A stretch of 64,000 bases of DNA. Source: Mycolicibacter sinensis (GTDB taxonomy: Bacteria; Actinomycetota; Actinomycetes; Mycobacteriales; Mycobacteriaceae). Below, piece by piece: positions 39,488 to 50,470 of the stretch. Made by a program: the position numbers and the translations under genes. The DNA lies in the NCBI RefSeq assembly GCF_001667375.1, contig NZ_LZIN01000055.1, positions 1-64,000 on the forward strand, in the 5' to 3' direction. How positions within the stretch are numbered: position 1 is the first letter of the stretch; every line of letters starts with the position of its first letter. The notes below the pieces were generated by a model. It was given only the letters and a program-made list of their open reading frames with translations, ran no database searches and was not told the origin of the DNA.

Positions 39488-40923
39488 TCAGCAGTCGTAG
39501 TACAGCGCGAACTCGTAGGGGTGCGGGCGCAGATTGATCGGCGTGATCTCATGGTCCCGCTTGTAGCGGATCCAGTTCTCGATCAGATCCGGGGTGAAAA
39601 CGCCGCCCTCGGTGAGGTATTCGTGATCGGCTTCCAGGTTGTCCATCACCTGGGCCAGCTGGCCGGGGCCTGCGGGATGTCGGCGGCCTCATCCGGCGGC
39701 AGCTCGTAGAGGTCCTTGTCGACCGGGGCGGCCGGCTCGATCTTGTTCTTGACTCCGTCGATGCAGGCCATCAGCATCGCCGCGAAGGCCAGATAGGGGT
39801 TGCCCGAGGAGTCCGGGCAGCGGAACTCCAGCCGCTTGGCCTTCGGGTTGGTGCCGGTGATCGGGATGCGCACGCACGCTGAGCGGTTGCGCTGGCTGTA
39901 GACCAGGTTGATCGGCGCCTCGTAGTGCGGCACCAAGCGCTTGTAGGAGTTGATGGTCGGGTTGGTGAACGCCAACAGCGACGGGGCGTGGTGCAGGATG
40001 CCGCCGATGCAGTGCCGCGCCATGTCCGACAGCCCGGCGTAGCCGGCCTCGTCGTAGAACAGCGGATCGCCGTCCTTCCACAGCGACAGGTGCACGTGCA
40101 TGCCCGAGCCGTTATCCCCGAAGAGTGGTTTGGGCATGAAGGTGACGGTCTTGCCGTGCGCCCACGCCGTGTTCTTGATGATGTATTTGAACAACATCAG
40201 GTCGTCGGCGGCGTGCAGCAGCGTGTTGAACCGGTAGTTGATCTCGGCCTGCCCGCCGGAACCGCACTCGTGGTGTCCGCGCTCCAGGGTCAGGCCGGCG
40301 TTGGCGAGATTGGTGGTCATGGCGTCGCGCAGGTCGACGTAATGGTCGTTGGGCGCCACCGGGAAGTAGCCGCCCTTCGGGCGGGTCTTGTAGCCGCGGT
40401 TGACACCGCCGCCGATCTCGGTCGGCGAGCCGGTGTTCCACCAGCCCGAATCGGAGTCGACCTCATAGAAGGTGCTATTCATCTGCGAGTCGAAGCTCAC
40501 CGAGTCGAAGATGTAGAACTCGGCTTCGGCGCCGAAGTAGGCGGTGTCGGCGATGCCGGTACTGGTGAGGTAGCTCTCGGCTTTGCGGGCGACGTTGCGC
40601 GGGTCGCGCGAATAGGGCTCGCGGGTGAACGGGTCGTGCACAAAGAAGTTCAGATTGAGGGTCTTGGCCGCCCGGAACGGATCGATCTGCGCGGTGGAGA
40701 AGTCCGGCAGCAGCATCATGTCCGACTCGTGGATGGACTGGAAGCCGCGGATCGAGGAACCGTCGAAGGCCAACCCGTCCTCGAACACGCTCGAGTCGAG
40801 CGTGGACGCCGGAATCGTCAAATGCTGCATCATGCCCGGCAAGTCGCAGAACTGGATGTCGATGTACTCCACGTTCTCATCGGCCACGAGTTTGAGGATG
40901 TCGTCGGCCGTCTTGTCGGTCAC
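39488..40923 (-). pseudogene. glnA1: Glutamine synthetase GlnA1 with a single-base frameshift near the 3' end
   Basis: The first 420 residues are a normal class I-beta glutamine synthetase: [44 protein letters not shown] and the adenylylation site Tyr406 in [12 protein letters not shown]. After IPQAP the frame meets a stop (39646), but the next frame continues with [20 protein letters not shown] and ends ...[11 protein letters not shown] at 39488, the expected C-terminus. One missing G or C within the run at 39661-39670 explains this; adding it would give 478 codons, the length of M. tuberculosis GlnA1. A sequencing error is the most likely cause, since the enzyme is usually essential. Confidence 0.9.
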
Positions 40924-41043
40924 AGAAGTGTTCTCCTCCGCTGGTAGCCCCGGTCGGACCCGGGGTTGCCGCTGCTGAGGTTACGCAACGACGGCAGGAC
41001 CCGCCGAAGCCGGGTCGGGTTCCAACCCGCTTATCGTAGGGGC

Positions 41044-41514
41044 ATGAGTCGCACCTTCTCATCGTGGCTGTCCGGGCCGGAGTCGGCCGGACCGCAGCCC
41101 TCCGACAGCGCCCCGGGGGAGGCCCTGGGTCTACCGCCCAGCGGCCCCGGCTCGCTGGCCTCGGCCGGGCGTCGGGTGCTGGCCCTGGTCGTCGACTGGC
41201 TGGTGGCCTACGGGATCGCCGGCCTGGGCGTGGCGCTGGGCGTGGTGAGCCAGGAACTGCTGGCGACCGCGGTGCTGGCCATCTGGGTGGTGCTCGGGGC
41301 GGCCGCGCTGCGGTTGTTCGGCTTCACCCCGGGCCAGTACGCCTGCGGGCTGCGGGTGATGCCGGTGGACGGCGCCGGCCCGGGAGTCGGGATCGTGCGC
41401 GCCGTGGTCCGCGGACTGCTGATCGCGCTGGTGGTCCCGGCGCTGTTCACCGACGCCGACGGCCGCGGCCTGCAAGACCGGGCAACGGCGACCGCCGTGG
41501 TGCGCAGCCGCTAA
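41044..41514 (+). CDS. RDD-family membrane protein
   Basis: 156 residues with an RDD domain: an Arg-Asp pair in RRVLALVVDWLVAYG opens the first helix, followed by ATAVLAIWVVLGAAALRLF, GQYACGLRV, and a final GIVRAVVRGLLIALVVPALF. A disordered Pro/Ser-rich N-terminus precedes it. The C-terminus overlaps the convergent DUF4191 gene by 4 bases, as Rv2219A and Rv2219 adjoin in H37Rv. It diverges from glnA1 across 120 bp. A -10-like TATCGT lies 6 bases before the ATG, so the message may be leaderless. Confidence 0.85.
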   Translation: MSRTFSSWLSGPESAGPQPSDSAPGEALGLPPSGPGSLASAGRRVLALVVDWLVAYGIAGLGVALGVVSQELLATAVLAIWVVLGAAALRLFGFTPGQYACGLRVMPVDGAGPGVGIVRAVVRGLLIALVVPALFTDADGRGLQDRATATAVVRSR

Positions 41515-42263
41515 CGTCGGCGCACCGCGCGCTGCACACCGCGCATCTTCGCCCCAGGCGGCATCGGACCCTTCGGCATCGCCGCGGTTCCGGTCCGCGA
41601 ACCCAGCGCGGCCAGCCGCGATTCCAGAGAATCCATCTGCTTGGCCGAGATGTTGGCCGGGAGTTTGGTCAGGAAACGTTCCAGCTTGGCCAGCGGAACC
41701 TCGCCGTCACCGGTACCCACCACCACGTCGTAGATCGGAACGTCCCCGACCAGCCGGGCGGTGCGTTTCTTCTCTTGGGCGAGCAGTGGTTTGAGCCGGG
41801 AGGCCGAGCCCTCGGCGACAAAGATGACGCCCGGCCGTCCGATCACCCGGTGCACCGCGTCGAGCTGGCCGGTGGCGGCCACCCCGGGGGTGACCCGCCA
41901 CTTGCCGCGCAGATTGTCCAGCGCCCACGCCGCCGCACCGGCCTGCCCCTCGGCCTTGCGGTACACCGACCGCTGGGCGCGGCGGCCGAAGATCACGAAC
42001 GCCACCAGCGCACCCAGTAACACGCCGAGCGGAATCGTCGTCACCTTGGCGAAGGTGCCGCCGTTGAGCGCCAGCACGGTGGTCACCCCGGTAACCAGTA
42101 CGAAGGCGCCGATCATGTACGGCAGCAGCCGCTTATCCTCTTTGCGCTGCAGCTGGAAGGCCTGCCACAGCTGGGTGCGGCGCTCTTTGCCGGCTGCTTT
42201 GCGGGTGGCTTTGGCCGCCGCCCGGGCAGCCTTGTTCTCGGCGGAGGTGCGCGGTCTGGGCAT
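41511..42263 (-). CDS. DUF4191 membrane protein (Rv2219-like)
   Basis: 250 residues. A very basic N-terminus (KAARAAAKATRKAAGKERRT) is followed by two transmembrane helices (LLPYMIGAFVLVTGVTTVLA and IPLGVLLGALVAFVIFG) and a cytosolic domain with WRVTPGVAATG and HRVIGRPGVIFVAEG. DUF4191 is an actinobacterial family without known function. I use the ATG at 42263 (MPRPRTSAENK); a TTG three codons upstream is also open. It lies downstream of lipA and may belong to the lipB-lipA unit (31-bp gap). Confidence 0.88.
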   Translation of the reverse strand: MPRPRTSAENKAARAAAKATRKAAGKERRTQLWQAFQLQRKEDKRLLPYMIGAFVLVTGVTTVLALNGGTFAKVTTIPLGVLLGALVAFVIFGRRAQRSVYRKAEGQAGAAAWALDNLRGKWRVTPGVAATGQLDAVHRVIGRPGVIFVAEGSASRLKPLLAQEKKRTARLVGDVPIYDVVVGTGDGEVPLAKLERFLTKLPANISAKQMDSLESRLAALGSRTGTAAMPKGPMPPGAKMRGVQRAVRRR

Positions 42264-42294
42264 AGCTACCAAGGATACGCAGCCCGTAGAGCCA

Positions 42295-43245
42295 TCAGCC
42301 GTGGGCTGCGGTCCCGTTCAGCTCAGCGCGACGAGCCATGGCCTGTTGGTAGAGCCGGCCGGCCCGGTACGACGAGCGCACCAGCGGACCCGACATCACC
42401 CCGGCGAACCCGAGCTCCTCGGCATACCGGGCGTGCTCGACGAACTCCTCGGGCTTGACCCAGCGGTCGATCGGGTGGTGCCGCTCGGAGGGGCGCAGGT
42501 ATTGGGTGATGGTGACCAGCTCGGCGCCGGCCTCATGAATGGCGGCGAGCGCCTCCCGGATCTCCTCGGCGGTCTCGCCCATGCCCAGAATGAGGTTGCT
42601 CTTGGCGACCAGCCCGGCGTCGCGGGCCTGGGTCAACACGCTCAGGCTGCGCTGGTAGCTGAAGCCCGGCCGGATCAACCGGAAGATGCGCGGCACGGTT
42701 TCGACGTTGTGCGCCAGCACTTCCGGGCGCGAGTCGAATACCTCGCCCAGCAGGTCGGGCCGACCGCCGAAGTCCGGGATCAGCAGTTCGACACCCGTTG
42801 ACGGGTTGAGGGCCTTGATGGCACGCACCGTCTCGGCGTAGAGCCAGGAACCCTGGTCGGGCAGATCGTCGCGGGCGACACCGGTGACCGTCGAGTACCG
42901 CAGCCCCATCGTCTGCACGCTCTCGGCCACCCGGCGCGGCTCGTCACGGTCCAGCTCGGGGGGCTTACCGGACTTGATCAAGCAGAACGAGCAGTTGCGG
43001 GTACAGACCTCGCCGCCGATCAAGAAGGTGGCTTCCCGGTCCTCCCAGCATTCGTAGATGTTGGGGCAGCCCGCCTCCTCGCACACCGTGTGCAGCTTCT
43101 CCTGCTTCACCAAGACCTTGAGCTCGGTGAAATTCGGCCCCATCCGGGCCCGGGTCTTGATCCACGGCGGTTTGCGCTCGATCGGCGTCTCGGCGTTGCG
43201 TGCCTCAGCACGGCGTAACCTACGGCCTTCTCCGACGGCGCTCAC
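42295..43245 (-). CDS. lipA: Lipoyl synthase LipA
   Basis: A 316-residue radical-SAM enzyme that inserts two sulfurs into octanoyl groups on lipoyl domains. Two clusters are visible: the auxiliary CxxxxC-type ligands in [14 protein letters not shown] and the SAM cluster CTRNCSFC. The GTG start overlaps the lipB stop (GTGA), giving translational coupling, and [17 protein letters not shown] aligns with the known N-terminus. Its client is DlaT, encoded 1.7 kb away. The Arg-rich open frame upstream of the start is antisense-type coding within lipB and is not part of the gene. Confidence 0.95.
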   Translation of the reverse strand: MSAVGEGRRLRRAEARNAETPIERKPPWIKTRARMGPNFTELKVLVKQEKLHTVCEEAGCPNIYECWEDREATFLIGGEVCTRNCSFCLIKSGKPPELDRDEPRRVAESVQTMGLRYSTVTGVARDDLPDQGSWLYAETVRAIKALNPSTGVELLIPDFGGRPDLLGEVFDSRPEVLAHNVETVPRIFRLIRPGFSYQRSLSVLTQARDAGLVAKSNLILGMGETAEEIREALAAIHEAGAELVTITQYLRPSERHHPIDRWVKPEEFVEHARYAEELGFAGVMSGPLVRSSYRAGRLYQQAMARRAELNGTAAHG

Positions 43246-43937
43246 CGGGTCGATGTTACGCGCGGCTCGAGATGGTCGCGTACCGGCAGCACACCGTCGA
43301 GCGCGTCGACGACCGCGCCGGCGACCGCTCGCCGGACATCGTCCACGCCGGTCACGAAGCCCAGCTCGGCGGACAACGACGTCACGCCCGCGTCGGTGAT
43401 CCCGCACGGCACGATCGAGCCGAACGCACTGAGGTCACAATCACAATTGAGGGCGAACCCGTGCAGGGTGGTCGCGCGGGCCACCCGTACGCCGACCGCC
43501 GCGACCTTGCGAGTGGGACGCACACCGTCGGCGGGCAACCACACGCCGGACCTGCCCTCGACCCGAACGGTGTTGAGGCCCAAGGTGTTACACACTTCGA
43601 TCAGTGCTTCCTCAAGGCGCCGTACGTAGTTGACCACGTCCAGGGGTTCGGTGAGGCCGATCACCGGGTAGCCCACCAGCTGGCCCGGGCCGTGCCAGGT
43701 GATCTTGCCGCCGCGGTCGGTATCGACCACCGGCGTGCCGTCCACCGGGCGCTCCTGCGGCTCGGTGCGCCGACCGGCGGTGTAGACGGGCGGATGCTCC
43801 AACAGCAACAGCGTGTCCGGGCCACCGGCCACCCTGGCGTCGGCCAGGTCACGCTGCAGCTGCCAAGCGGTGCCGTAGTCGACGGTGCCGAGTTGGCGCA
43901 CATCCAGCGGCGCGGTGCTGGACCGGATGGACCTCAT
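43242..43937 (-). CDS. lipB: Octanoyl-[ACP]-protein N-octanoyltransferase LipB
   Basis: A 231-residue transferase that moves octanoate from acyl carrier protein to lipoyl domains. The thioimidate/thioester pair is seen in [20 protein letters not shown] (catalytic Lys) and FGSIVPCGI (catalytic Cys), and [17 protein letters not shown] is the substrate groove. LipB and LipA run in series and the stop/start overlap couples them. It lies just after the epimerase gene, on the same strand with a 19-bp gap. Confidence 0.95.
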   Translation of the reverse strand: MRSIRSSTAPLDVRQLGTVDYGTAWQLQRDLADARVAGGPDTLLLLEHPPVYTAGRRTEPQERPVDGTPVVDTDRGGKITWHGPGQLVGYPVIGLTEPLDVVNYVRRLEEALIEVCNTLGLNTVRVEGRSGVWLPADGVRPTRKVAAVGVRVARATTLHGFALNCDCDLSAFGSIVPCGITDAGVTSLSAELGFVTGVDDVRRAVAGAVVDALDGVLPVRDHLEPRVTSTR

Positions 43938-43956
43938 GCTCGCAGGCTACCCGGGG

Positions 43957-44868
43957 CTAAAGCAGGGTAGGGCGGGCGGTGGCGTAGCCGAGCGCCTGGC
44001 CGATGGTGTTGTGCCGGAATTGGAAGCCGGCCTGCTCCAACGCGGCCGGAATGGCGCGCTGACCGACGAGCAGCCCCTCGTCGGCAAATTCGCCGAAGGC
44101 GGCCCGGGCGGCGAACCCGGGCAGCAGCAGCGGTGCCGGCCGGTTCAGCGTCCGGCCGAGCGCGGCGGTGAACTCGGCGTTGGTGACCGGGGCCGGCCCG
44201 GTCAGGTTGACCGGGCCGGTGATCGCCGACTCGGCCATCGCGAACCGCAGCGCCCGGATTTCGTCGTCGAGGCTGATCCAGGACATGTATTGGCGGCCAC
44301 TGCCCAGCCGGGTGCCCAGCCCCAGCGAGAACAGGGGACGCAGCCGGCCCAGGAGCCCCCCGGAACGGGCCAGCACCAGGCCGGTGCGGGCCAGCACCAC
44401 CCGGACGCCGGCGTTCCGGGCGGTGTCGGTCGCCGACTCCCAGTCCTGTGCGAGCCGGGCCAGAAACCCCTCGCCGGCCGGTGCGGACTCGTCGACCGTG
44501 CGGGCGCCGGTGTCGCCGTAGAAGCCGACCCCGCTGGCGTTGATCAGCACCGGCACCTGGGCCTCGGCCACCGCCGTCGACAGCACTTCGGTGGGGGTGA
44601 TCCGGCTGTCGCGCAGGGTCTGCTTGAACGCCCCCGACCAGCGGCGGTCACTGATGCCGACGCCGCACAGATTGACCACCGCGTCGACCCCGGCCAGGGC
44701 GTCCACGTCGATGTCGCCGGCGTCGGGATCCCAGCGCAGCTCCCCGGCGTTGGCCGGTGCCCGGCGCACGATACGAAGCACCCGATGGTCGGCGGCACGC
44801 AGGGCCGACACCAGAGCGGAGCCGATCAACCCGGACGACCCGGCGATCGCGACGAGGGGGTTGCCCAC
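43957..44868 (-). CDS. TIGR01777-family NAD-dependent epimerase/dehydratase (Rv2216-like)
   Basis: 303 residues with an extended-SDR Rossmann motif [15 protein letters not shown] at the start and the family's [16 protein letters not shown] and [13 protein letters not shown] segments. The catalytic Tyr/Lys pair of classic SDRs is not obvious (YGDTG without YxxxK), as is typical for the TIGR01777 group whose substrate is unknown. It sits between dlaT and lipB in the same direction, so it shares a possible operon with lipoate metabolism. Confidence 0.88.
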   Translation of the reverse strand: MGNPLVAIAGSSGLIGSALVSALRAADHRVLRIVRRAPANAGELRWDPDAGDIDVDALAGVDAVVNLCGVGISDRRWSGAFKQTLRDSRITPTEVLSTAVAEAQVPVLINASGVGFYGDTGARTVDESAPAGEGFLARLAQDWESATDTARNAGVRVVLARTGLVLARSGGLLGRLRPLFSLGLGTRLGSGRQYMSWISLDDEIRALRFAMAESAITGPVNLTGPAPVTNAEFTAALGRTLNRPAPLLLPGFAARAAFGEFADEGLLVGQRAIPAALEQAGFQFRHNTIGQALGYATARPTLL

Positions 44869-44909
44869 AGCTGAAACCTCTTGCCGTCCTTCCCAAAGCT
44901 CCTAGACCG

Positions 44910-46676
44910 CTACAGCCCCAGCTCTGCCTCGAACGCGCCTTCCTCGAGTCGGTTCTTGATCGTGGTCACGAACCTGCCGGCGTCGGCGCCGTCGATCAAG
45001 CGGTGGTCGTAGGTCAGCGGCAGGTAACAGATCGACCGGACCCCGACCGACTCGTTGCCGGCCTCGTCGACGACGACGCGCGGCCGCTTGACGATGGCGC
45101 CGGTGCCGAGCATGGCAGCCTGCGGCGGAACCAGGATCGGGGTATCGGTCAGCGCGCCCTGGCTGCCGATGTTGGTGATGGTGAAAGTGCCCCCGGACAG
45201 TTCGTCGGGTTTGAGGCCGCCCGACCGCGCCCGGGCGGCGATGTCGGTGATGGCCCGGGCCAAGCCCGCCAGCGACAGGTCGCCGGCATTGTGGATCACC
45301 GGGGACAACAGACCCTGCTCGGTGTCCACCGCGAAGCCCAGGTGCTCGGCGTCGAAGTAGGTGATCTCACCGGCGGCTTCGTCGTAACTTGCGTTGACGT
45401 TCGGGTGTGCCTTGAGCGCGTCGACCACCGCACGGGCGATGAACGGCAGGTAGGTCAGGTTGACGCCCTCGCGCTCAGCGAATTCGGCTTTGACTCTGGC
45501 CCGCAGCGCCACGATCTTGGTCATGTCGACCTCGTGGGTCTGGGTGAGCTGAGCGGTGGCCTGCAGGGATTCGCGGGTCTTCTTGGCGGTGATCTGCCGG
45601 ATCCGGTTGGCCTTGGCCGTGGTGCCGCGCAGGTGCGCCAGCGCCGAGACCGGGGCCGGCGTCGGGGCTGCCGCGGGTGCCGGGGCCGAGGGACGCTCGG
45701 CGGCCGGTGCCTTCTGCTTTTCGGCCTGCTTCTCCGCAACGGCCAGCACGTCCTGCTTGCGGATCCGCCCGCCGACGCCGGTCCCGGTGACCTGGCTCAG
45801 GTCGACGTTGTTGTCGGTGGCGAGCTTGCGCACCAGCGGGGTGACGTAGGGCGTGGCGTCGGAGCTGGGGGAGGACTTTGCCGCGGGCTCGGCTTCGGGT
45901 TCGGGCTTTGGTTCGGGCTTGGGTTCGGGCCGCGCTGCCGGCTCGGGCTTGGGTTCAGGCTTCGGTTCGGGCTTGGGTTCGGCCTGCGGCTCGGGTGCCG
46001 GTGCGGGCTCTGCTTTCGGGGCGGCCTGCGACGCCGAGCCGATCTTGGCCAGTTCGCCGCCGACCTCGACGGTGGCGTCCTCTTCGGCGGTGATCGACAG
46101 CAGGGTGCCGGCCACCGGCGAGGGGATCTCGGTGTCGACCTTGTCGGTGGAGACCTCCACCAGCGGTTCGTCGACCTCCACCGAGTCGCCGACCTGCTTC
46201 AGCCAGCGGGTCACGGTGCCCTCGGTGACCGATTCGCCCAACTCGGGCATCAGCACCGGGGTGCCGCCATCGGACGATTCCGTCGCCGCAGGCTTGGACG
46301 CAGCCGGCTCAGGCTCAGGCTCAGGCTCGGCCGGTTCGGACTCCGCAGCCGGTTCGGACTCCGCGGCAGGTTCCGGCTCCGCAGCGGCGGGCTCTTCGGC
46401 CGGCTGGGCTTGCTCGTCGCCACTTCCGGAGCCTTCGCCGGCGTCGCCGATCAGCGCCAATTCGCCACCGACCTCGACCGTGGTGTCCTCCTCGGCGACG
46501 ATCTTGGTCAGCACCCCCGACACCGGCGCCGGGATCTCGGTGTCGACTTTGTCGGTGGAGACCTCCAGCAAAGGCTCGTCGGCCTCGACGGTGTCGCCCT
46601 CCTTTTTGAGCCAGCGGGTCACGGTTCCTTCGGTGACGCTCTCACCGAGTGCTGGCATTTGGACTGAGAACGCCAT
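44910..46676 (-). CDS. dlaT: Dihydrolipoamide acyltransferase DlaT (E2)
   Basis: 588 residues. Two lipoyl domains carry lysines in [10 protein letters not shown] at Lys43 and Lys179, separated by Pro/Glu/Ala linkers. A third long linker of EPKPEP repeats leads to the E3/E1-binding motif [20 protein letters not shown], and the C-terminal catalytic domain ends with [12 protein letters not shown] (His/Asp). DlaT serves pyruvate dehydrogenase (with AceE) and, in M. tuberculosis, the peroxynitrite reductase with AhpD. It is longer than the 553-residue M. tuberculosis protein because of extended linkers. GAGGAG precedes the ATG. Confidence 0.96.
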   Translation of the reverse strand: MAFSVQMPALGESVTEGTVTRWLKKEGDTVEADEPLLEVSTDKVDTEIPAPVSGVLTKIVAEEDTTVEVGGELALIGDAGEGSGSGDEQAQPAEEPAAAEPEPAAESEPAAESEPAEPEPEPEPAASKPAATESSDGGTPVLMPELGESVTEGTVTRWLKQVGDSVEVDEPLVEVSTDKVDTEIPSPVAGTLLSITAEEDATVEVGGELAKIGSASQAAPKAEPAPAPEPQAEPKPEPKPEPKPEPAARPEPKPEPKPEPEAEPAAKSSPSSDATPYVTPLVRKLATDNNVDLSQVTGTGVGGRIRKQDVLAVAEKQAEKQKAPAAERPSAPAPAAAPTPAPVSALAHLRGTTAKANRIRQITAKKTRESLQATAQLTQTHEVDMTKIVALRARVKAEFAEREGVNLTYLPFIARAVVDALKAHPNVNASYDEAAGEITYFDAEHLGFAVDTEQGLLSPVIHNAGDLSLAGLARAITDIAARARSGGLKPDELSGGTFTITNIGSQGALTDTPILVPPQAAMLGTGAIVKRPRVVVDEAGNESVGVRSICYLPLTYDHRLIDGADAGRFVTTIKNRLEEGAFEAELGL

Positions 46677-46872
46677 CGCTGTTGACTCCTCGATCGGTCG
46701 GTCGCTGCACGTCGTCCCATGAATACCACGTCGGTGGTGAGGAGGGGCGGTGCCCAGGTGGACTGTCGAAAACCATCCTGTCATTCCGCCATTGCCCGCA
46801 CACACCGAGGTGGCGGTCGGGCGGTTCCCGACGCAGTCTGCTAAACAACCGTTGCTGCCGCTGACGCGTCAT

Positions 46873-46878
46873 TAATAT
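46873..46878 (+). promoter_or_regulatory. -10 element of a leaderless membrane-protein gene
   Basis: TAATAT ends 7 bases before the GTG at 46886, with no Shine-Dalgarno between them; spacing fits leaderless initiation. Confidence 0.45.
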
Positions 46879-46885
46879 CTCGCGG

Positions 46886-47782
46886 GTGCCCGCTGAGCAG
46901 ATCGCCCAGGCTTGTGAGCTGTGGACCGGCTTCGACATATCGATCGTGGCCCGTAACTATGCGCAACTGGCAGGTCTGCTGGCCGGTTTCGCGTTCGTCG
47001 TCATCAATCTAGTGCTGGATCGCGCGTATCGGCGTCGTACCGATGGTGTTCCCGACGCCCGCGAAATCGAGCATGAAACCCTCACCGGCGTCGCGCTAAT
47101 GAACGCATTTCTCGGGCTGTTCTTGGCTGCGGTGCAATACAGTCTGCTGTCGGGCGAACAGGGTTGTGCGGTGACCGGCGGGCGTGCCACGTCCGCGGAA
47201 CTGTTGGGCGGCATATCTTTTGTGGCCGCGCTCTACATCCTGCTGTACGCCATCGTGCAATTCGTGTCAGGCGCTGCCGGCACACTGATCAGACACTGCG
47301 TGTTCATCGTGGCGGTCCTGGTGCCGCCGATTGCGGTGTTCTTCGTCGAAGCGACGTTGACCGACTTGGCGCTCTCGCTCGGTGATCCGCAGACGCGTCG
47401 GCCGTTGCAGCCGCTGTGGGATCAGGCCAACCAGCTGTCGCTGCCCATCACGGCGGTCGTCGGGATCGTCTGCGCGCTGGGATGGTTTTTCGGCCGCCGA
47501 CGACGGCGTAGCGAATCGCCGATCGGGCCCATGGCTGGGCGCATCCGGACGGCGTTTCCGTATTTGAGCACCGTCGTCATCATTGCGGCGATCGTCCGCG
47601 CCATGGCGGCGCTGCCGAAAACCGATGTGACAGCCCACCTCAGCTCGACAGAAGCCTGGCTCTGGGTCGTCGTTTTCGCCGTGTTGATGCTGGTTCAAAG
47701 TGCTGCGCTGTCTTTTCAACAAGGGGTGGAAACCCCGTACCGCCCCGAGCAGCACACCGGGAGTGCAGACGACAGCGCCTGA
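46886..47782 (+). CDS. Multi-pass membrane protein of unknown function
   Basis: 298 residues with about seven hydrophobic helices (for example LAGLLAGFAFVVINLVLD, GISFVAALYILLYAIVQF, CVFIVAVLVPPIAVFFVEA, AWLWVVVFAVLMLVQSAALS), separated by Arg-rich cytosolic turns (FFGRRRRRSES). No family is recognised. The leaderless GTG start is supported by the -10 element at 46873. It is inserted between dlaT (divergent) and pepB (convergent); I do not recall a counterpart at this place in H37Rv. A sensor or transporter role cannot be judged. Confidence 0.7.
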   Translation: MPAEQIAQACELWTGFDISIVARNYAQLAGLLAGFAFVVINLVLDRAYRRRTDGVPDAREIEHETLTGVALMNAFLGLFLAAVQYSLLSGEQGCAVTGGRATSAELLGGISFVAALYILLYAIVQFVSGAAGTLIRHCVFIVAVLVPPIAVFFVEATLTDLALSLGDPQTRRPLQPLWDQANQLSLPITAVVGIVCALGWFFGRRRRRSESPIGPMAGRIRTAFPYLSTVVIIAAIVRAMAALPKTDVTAHLSSTEAWLWVVVFAVLMLVQSAALSFQQGVETPYRPEQHTGSADDSA

Positions 47783-47796
47783 CTCGCGCCAGGGCG

Positions 47797-49344
47797 TTAT
47801 CCGTTTGCGGCGATGTCCTCCAACACCGCGAACATGGTCCGGGTCGGCACGCCGGTGCCGCCTTTGCCGGTGTAGCCCCACGCGCCGGCGGTGTTGTAGG
47901 CCGGGCCGGCGACGTCGATGTGTGCCCAGGCCACCCCGTCGGCCACGAACTCACGCAGGAACACCCCGGCGACCAGCATCCCGGCGAAGCGCTGCCCGCT
48001 GACGTTGGCGAGATCGGCGACCGTCGACTTCAGGTCTTCTTTGAGCTCGTCGGGCAGTGGCATCGGCCAGCCGTTCTCGCCGACGGCCTGCGAGATCGCC
48101 GCCACCCGGTCGCGGAACTCGTCGCTGCCCATCACCCCCGGGGTGCGCGAGCCGAGCGCCACGGTTTGTGCACCGGTCAGCGTCGACGTCTCGATCAGGT
48201 AGTCCGGGTCGTCCTCACACGCCCGCACGATCGCGTCGGCCAGGATCAGCCGTCCCTCGGCGTCGGTGTTGAGCACCTCGACGGTGGTGCCGCCGTACTG
48301 GGTGAGCACATCGCCGGGACGCTGCGCAGTGGACGACGGCATGTTCTCGGCCATCGGCACGGTCGCGATCACCTCGATCGGCAGCCGCCGCCGCGCGGCC
48401 AGCACCACGGTCGCGATTACCGCAGCGGCCCCGCCCATGTCGGAGGTCATGTGGTGCATCGAGGCGGCCGGTTTGATCGAGATGCCACCGGTGTCGAAGG
48501 TGATGCCCTTGCCGACCAGCGCCACCCGCTTGGGCGACGTTGTTTCCGCGGGCCGGTGGATCAGCCGCACCAGTCGCGGCGGACGCGCGGAGCCCTTGCC
48601 GACACCGATCACCCCGCCGTAGCCGGCGTCGGTGAGTTCCTGCTCGTCGAGCACCTCGACCTCTAGGCCGGCGGCTTCCCCCAACGCGCGGGCCCGCTCG
48701 GCGAATTCAGCCGGAAACAGGTGACTCGGCGGGGTGTTGACGAAATCCCGCGCGGTGGCGACCGCGGCGGCGACGTCGGCGCCGTGCTCCGCGCGCGTCT
48801 GGGCGTCGGCCGCGGCGCAGACCACGGTGACGGCTTGCAGCCCCGGATCTTTCGGGGCGGTCTTGTCGGTGCGGAACGCGGTGAAGCGGTAGCCGCCCAG
48901 CAGCAGACCCTCGACGGCGGCGGCCACCACATCCTCATCGGGCTCGCCGGGCAACCCGGCCAGCGTGCTGACCACCGCGGCGGTGCCGTTCAGCGAGCGT
49001 GCCGCCGTGCCCGCAGCGCGCCGGACCAGATCGGCGGGCCAGGAGTCGCGGGCCTTACCCAGTCCGACGGCCAGCACACTGGCCACCGGCAGCGACGCCA
49101 CCACCAGCCGGTTCACCTGCTCACTGCCGCCCTTGGCGTTGAGCGCCCGCAGCCCCGCCTCGATCTCGGCGACCGCTTCGGCGGGAAGCGCCGGCTCGGT
49201 CGCAGCGACCACGGCGCCGGACTCGTCCGGCTCGTCGCCGGCCGAAACGACCGGCACGATCAGCACGGCCTCCTCGGCGGTGGGCAGCGAGTCGGTGACG
49301 GTGACGGCGGGGGCGGGGTATCCGCGTTGGGTGCTCACAAGCAC
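47797..49344 (-). CDS. pepB: Leucyl aminopeptidase PepB (M17)
   Basis: 515 residues of a hexameric M17 metallo-aminopeptidase. The catalytic domain has [19 protein letters not shown] (metal and lysine), [10 protein letters not shown], and the signature [12 protein letters not shown] with the catalytic Arg. Two manganese/zinc ions are bound by these Asp/Glu residues. It releases N-terminal residues during peptide turnover. The GTG start is probable; a second GTG two codons later is equivalent. It is just downstream of the adenylate cyclase gene, 5 bp apart on the same strand. Confidence 0.95.
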   Translation of the reverse strand: MLVSTQRGYPAPAVTVTDSLPTAEEAVLIVPVVSAGDEPDESGAVVAATEPALPAEAVAEIEAGLRALNAKGGSEQVNRLVVASLPVASVLAVGLGKARDSWPADLVRRAAGTAARSLNGTAAVVSTLAGLPGEPDEDVVAAAVEGLLLGGYRFTAFRTDKTAPKDPGLQAVTVVCAAADAQTRAEHGADVAAAVATARDFVNTPPSHLFPAEFAERARALGEAAGLEVEVLDEQELTDAGYGGVIGVGKGSARPPRLVRLIHRPAETTSPKRVALVGKGITFDTGGISIKPAASMHHMTSDMGGAAAVIATVVLAARRRLPIEVIATVPMAENMPSSTAQRPGDVLTQYGGTTVEVLNTDAEGRLILADAIVRACEDDPDYLIETSTLTGAQTVALGSRTPGVMGSDEFRDRVAAISQAVGENGWPMPLPDELKEDLKSTVADLANVSGQRFAGMLVAGVFLREFVADGVAWAHIDVAGPAYNTAGAWGYTGKGGTGVPTRTMFAVLEDIAANG

Positions 49345-49349
49345 TCACC

Positions 49350-50444
49350 CTAACGATCGGCGGACAGCTCCAGCTCGTATGCCGGGACGAGCACGTCGAA
49401 TCCCTTGAGTTTCAAGGGCCCCCGTTCCATCACGGGCCAGCCCGGCAATTCCTTGACGACGCCGGTGCAAGCCAGCACCTGCCGGGGTTCGGCGGCATCC
49501 ACCAGGCGTGCGGCGAGGTTCACCGGGGTGCCGAAATAGTCGCCGTTGATGGCCAGCACCTCGCCGTAACCCAGCCCGGCCCGCACCTGCAGGCCCACCT
49601 TGCGGGCTTTGGGGTGGTTGACCAGGTCGATCGCGGCTTTCGCCAGCAGCTCCGCGCTCGCGCTGACCCACATCACGGCGTCGCCGATGAACTTGACCAC
49701 CCGCCCGCCGTCGGCGTGCACCACGTCGGAGACGCTGCCGCCGAAGTCGGTGAGCAGCGTCGCCAACTCCTCGGAGGTGAGCACCTGGGTCAGGGCGGTG
49801 AAACCGGTCAAGTCGGCAAAGCCGACGCCGCAGACCATGCTGGACGTCGGCCCGGCGGCCAGCCCCTCGAGGAACGTTCGGGCGCTGACCTGGTGCTGGC
49901 GGTGCACGGCGTCGATCATCGCGCCCAGACGCGGGATGAAGTGCGCGACGGACCGCCAGGCCCGTGCGGTGGTGAGTTCGTCGAAGGTGTGGCCGAGCCA
50001 TACGTCGGGCTCACTGATCCGGATCATCGACGACTCGGCCTCGGCCAGCCGGGCCATCGTCGCCCCCAGCACCCGCAGGAAGCCGTCGACCGGCTCGCCG
50101 AGATACGACCGCATCTCCACCCAGGTGGCCAGCCCGTCGACGTCGGCCTGGCTCAGGGCCGGCGTGTTGGGGCTGGGGACGCTCAACCCGAGCATCGTCC
50201 AGGCCCGCTCGACCTCGCCGACCGGCACTCCCAACGCCTCGGCGGCGGTCCGCAGGGTGTAGTCGGGCGGACCTGAGCGCCCCACCACGTCACCGGCCAG
50301 ACCGAACAGCCGGCCCTGCCGTTCGGCGTCGGCCATCTGCTCGGTGGTGAAGCCGAGCCCGTCGAGGTACTCAAGCAGGTCGGCGCGCTCGCGCGCGTCG
50401 GCGATTCCCGCGGCTTCGAGCGCGTCCCAATCGACCACCCACAC
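49350..50444 (-). CDS. Class III adenylate cyclase (Rv2212-like)
   Basis: A 364-residue cyclase with an N-terminal regulatory domain (residues 1-185, including an Rv1264-type HTH-like and helical region) and a C-terminal catalytic domain. Metal aspartates are in [10 protein letters not shown] and [19 protein letters not shown] carries the transition-state Asn/Arg. The N-terminal domain of the M. tuberculosis homologues Rv1264 and Rv2212 is inhibitory and responds to pH or fatty acids. The protein has no membrane segment. It diverges from gcvT with only 26 bp between starts. Confidence 0.92.
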   Translation of the reverse strand: MWVVDWDALEAAGIADARERADLLEYLDGLGFTTEQMADAERQGRLFGLAGDVVGRSGPPDYTLRTAAEALGVPVGEVERAWTMLGLSVPSPNTPALSQADVDGLATWVEMRSYLGEPVDGFLRVLGATMARLAEAESSMIRISEPDVWLGHTFDELTTARAWRSVAHFIPRLGAMIDAVHRQHQVSARTFLEGLAAGPTSSMVCGVGFADLTGFTALTQVLTSEELATLLTDFGGSVSDVVHADGGRVVKFIGDAVMWVSASAELLAKAAIDLVNHPKARKVGLQVRAGLGYGEVLAINGDYFGTPVNLAARLVDAAEPRQVLACTGVVKELPGWPVMERGPLKLKGFDVLVPAYELELSADR

Positions 50445-50470
50445 AAGTTTGCCGATTAAGGTGGCTCGTC

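Noticed and set aside
50445..50470. Possible glycine riboswitch before gcvT
   Set aside because: Only 26 bp separate the cyclase and gcvT starts, too little for an aptamer.
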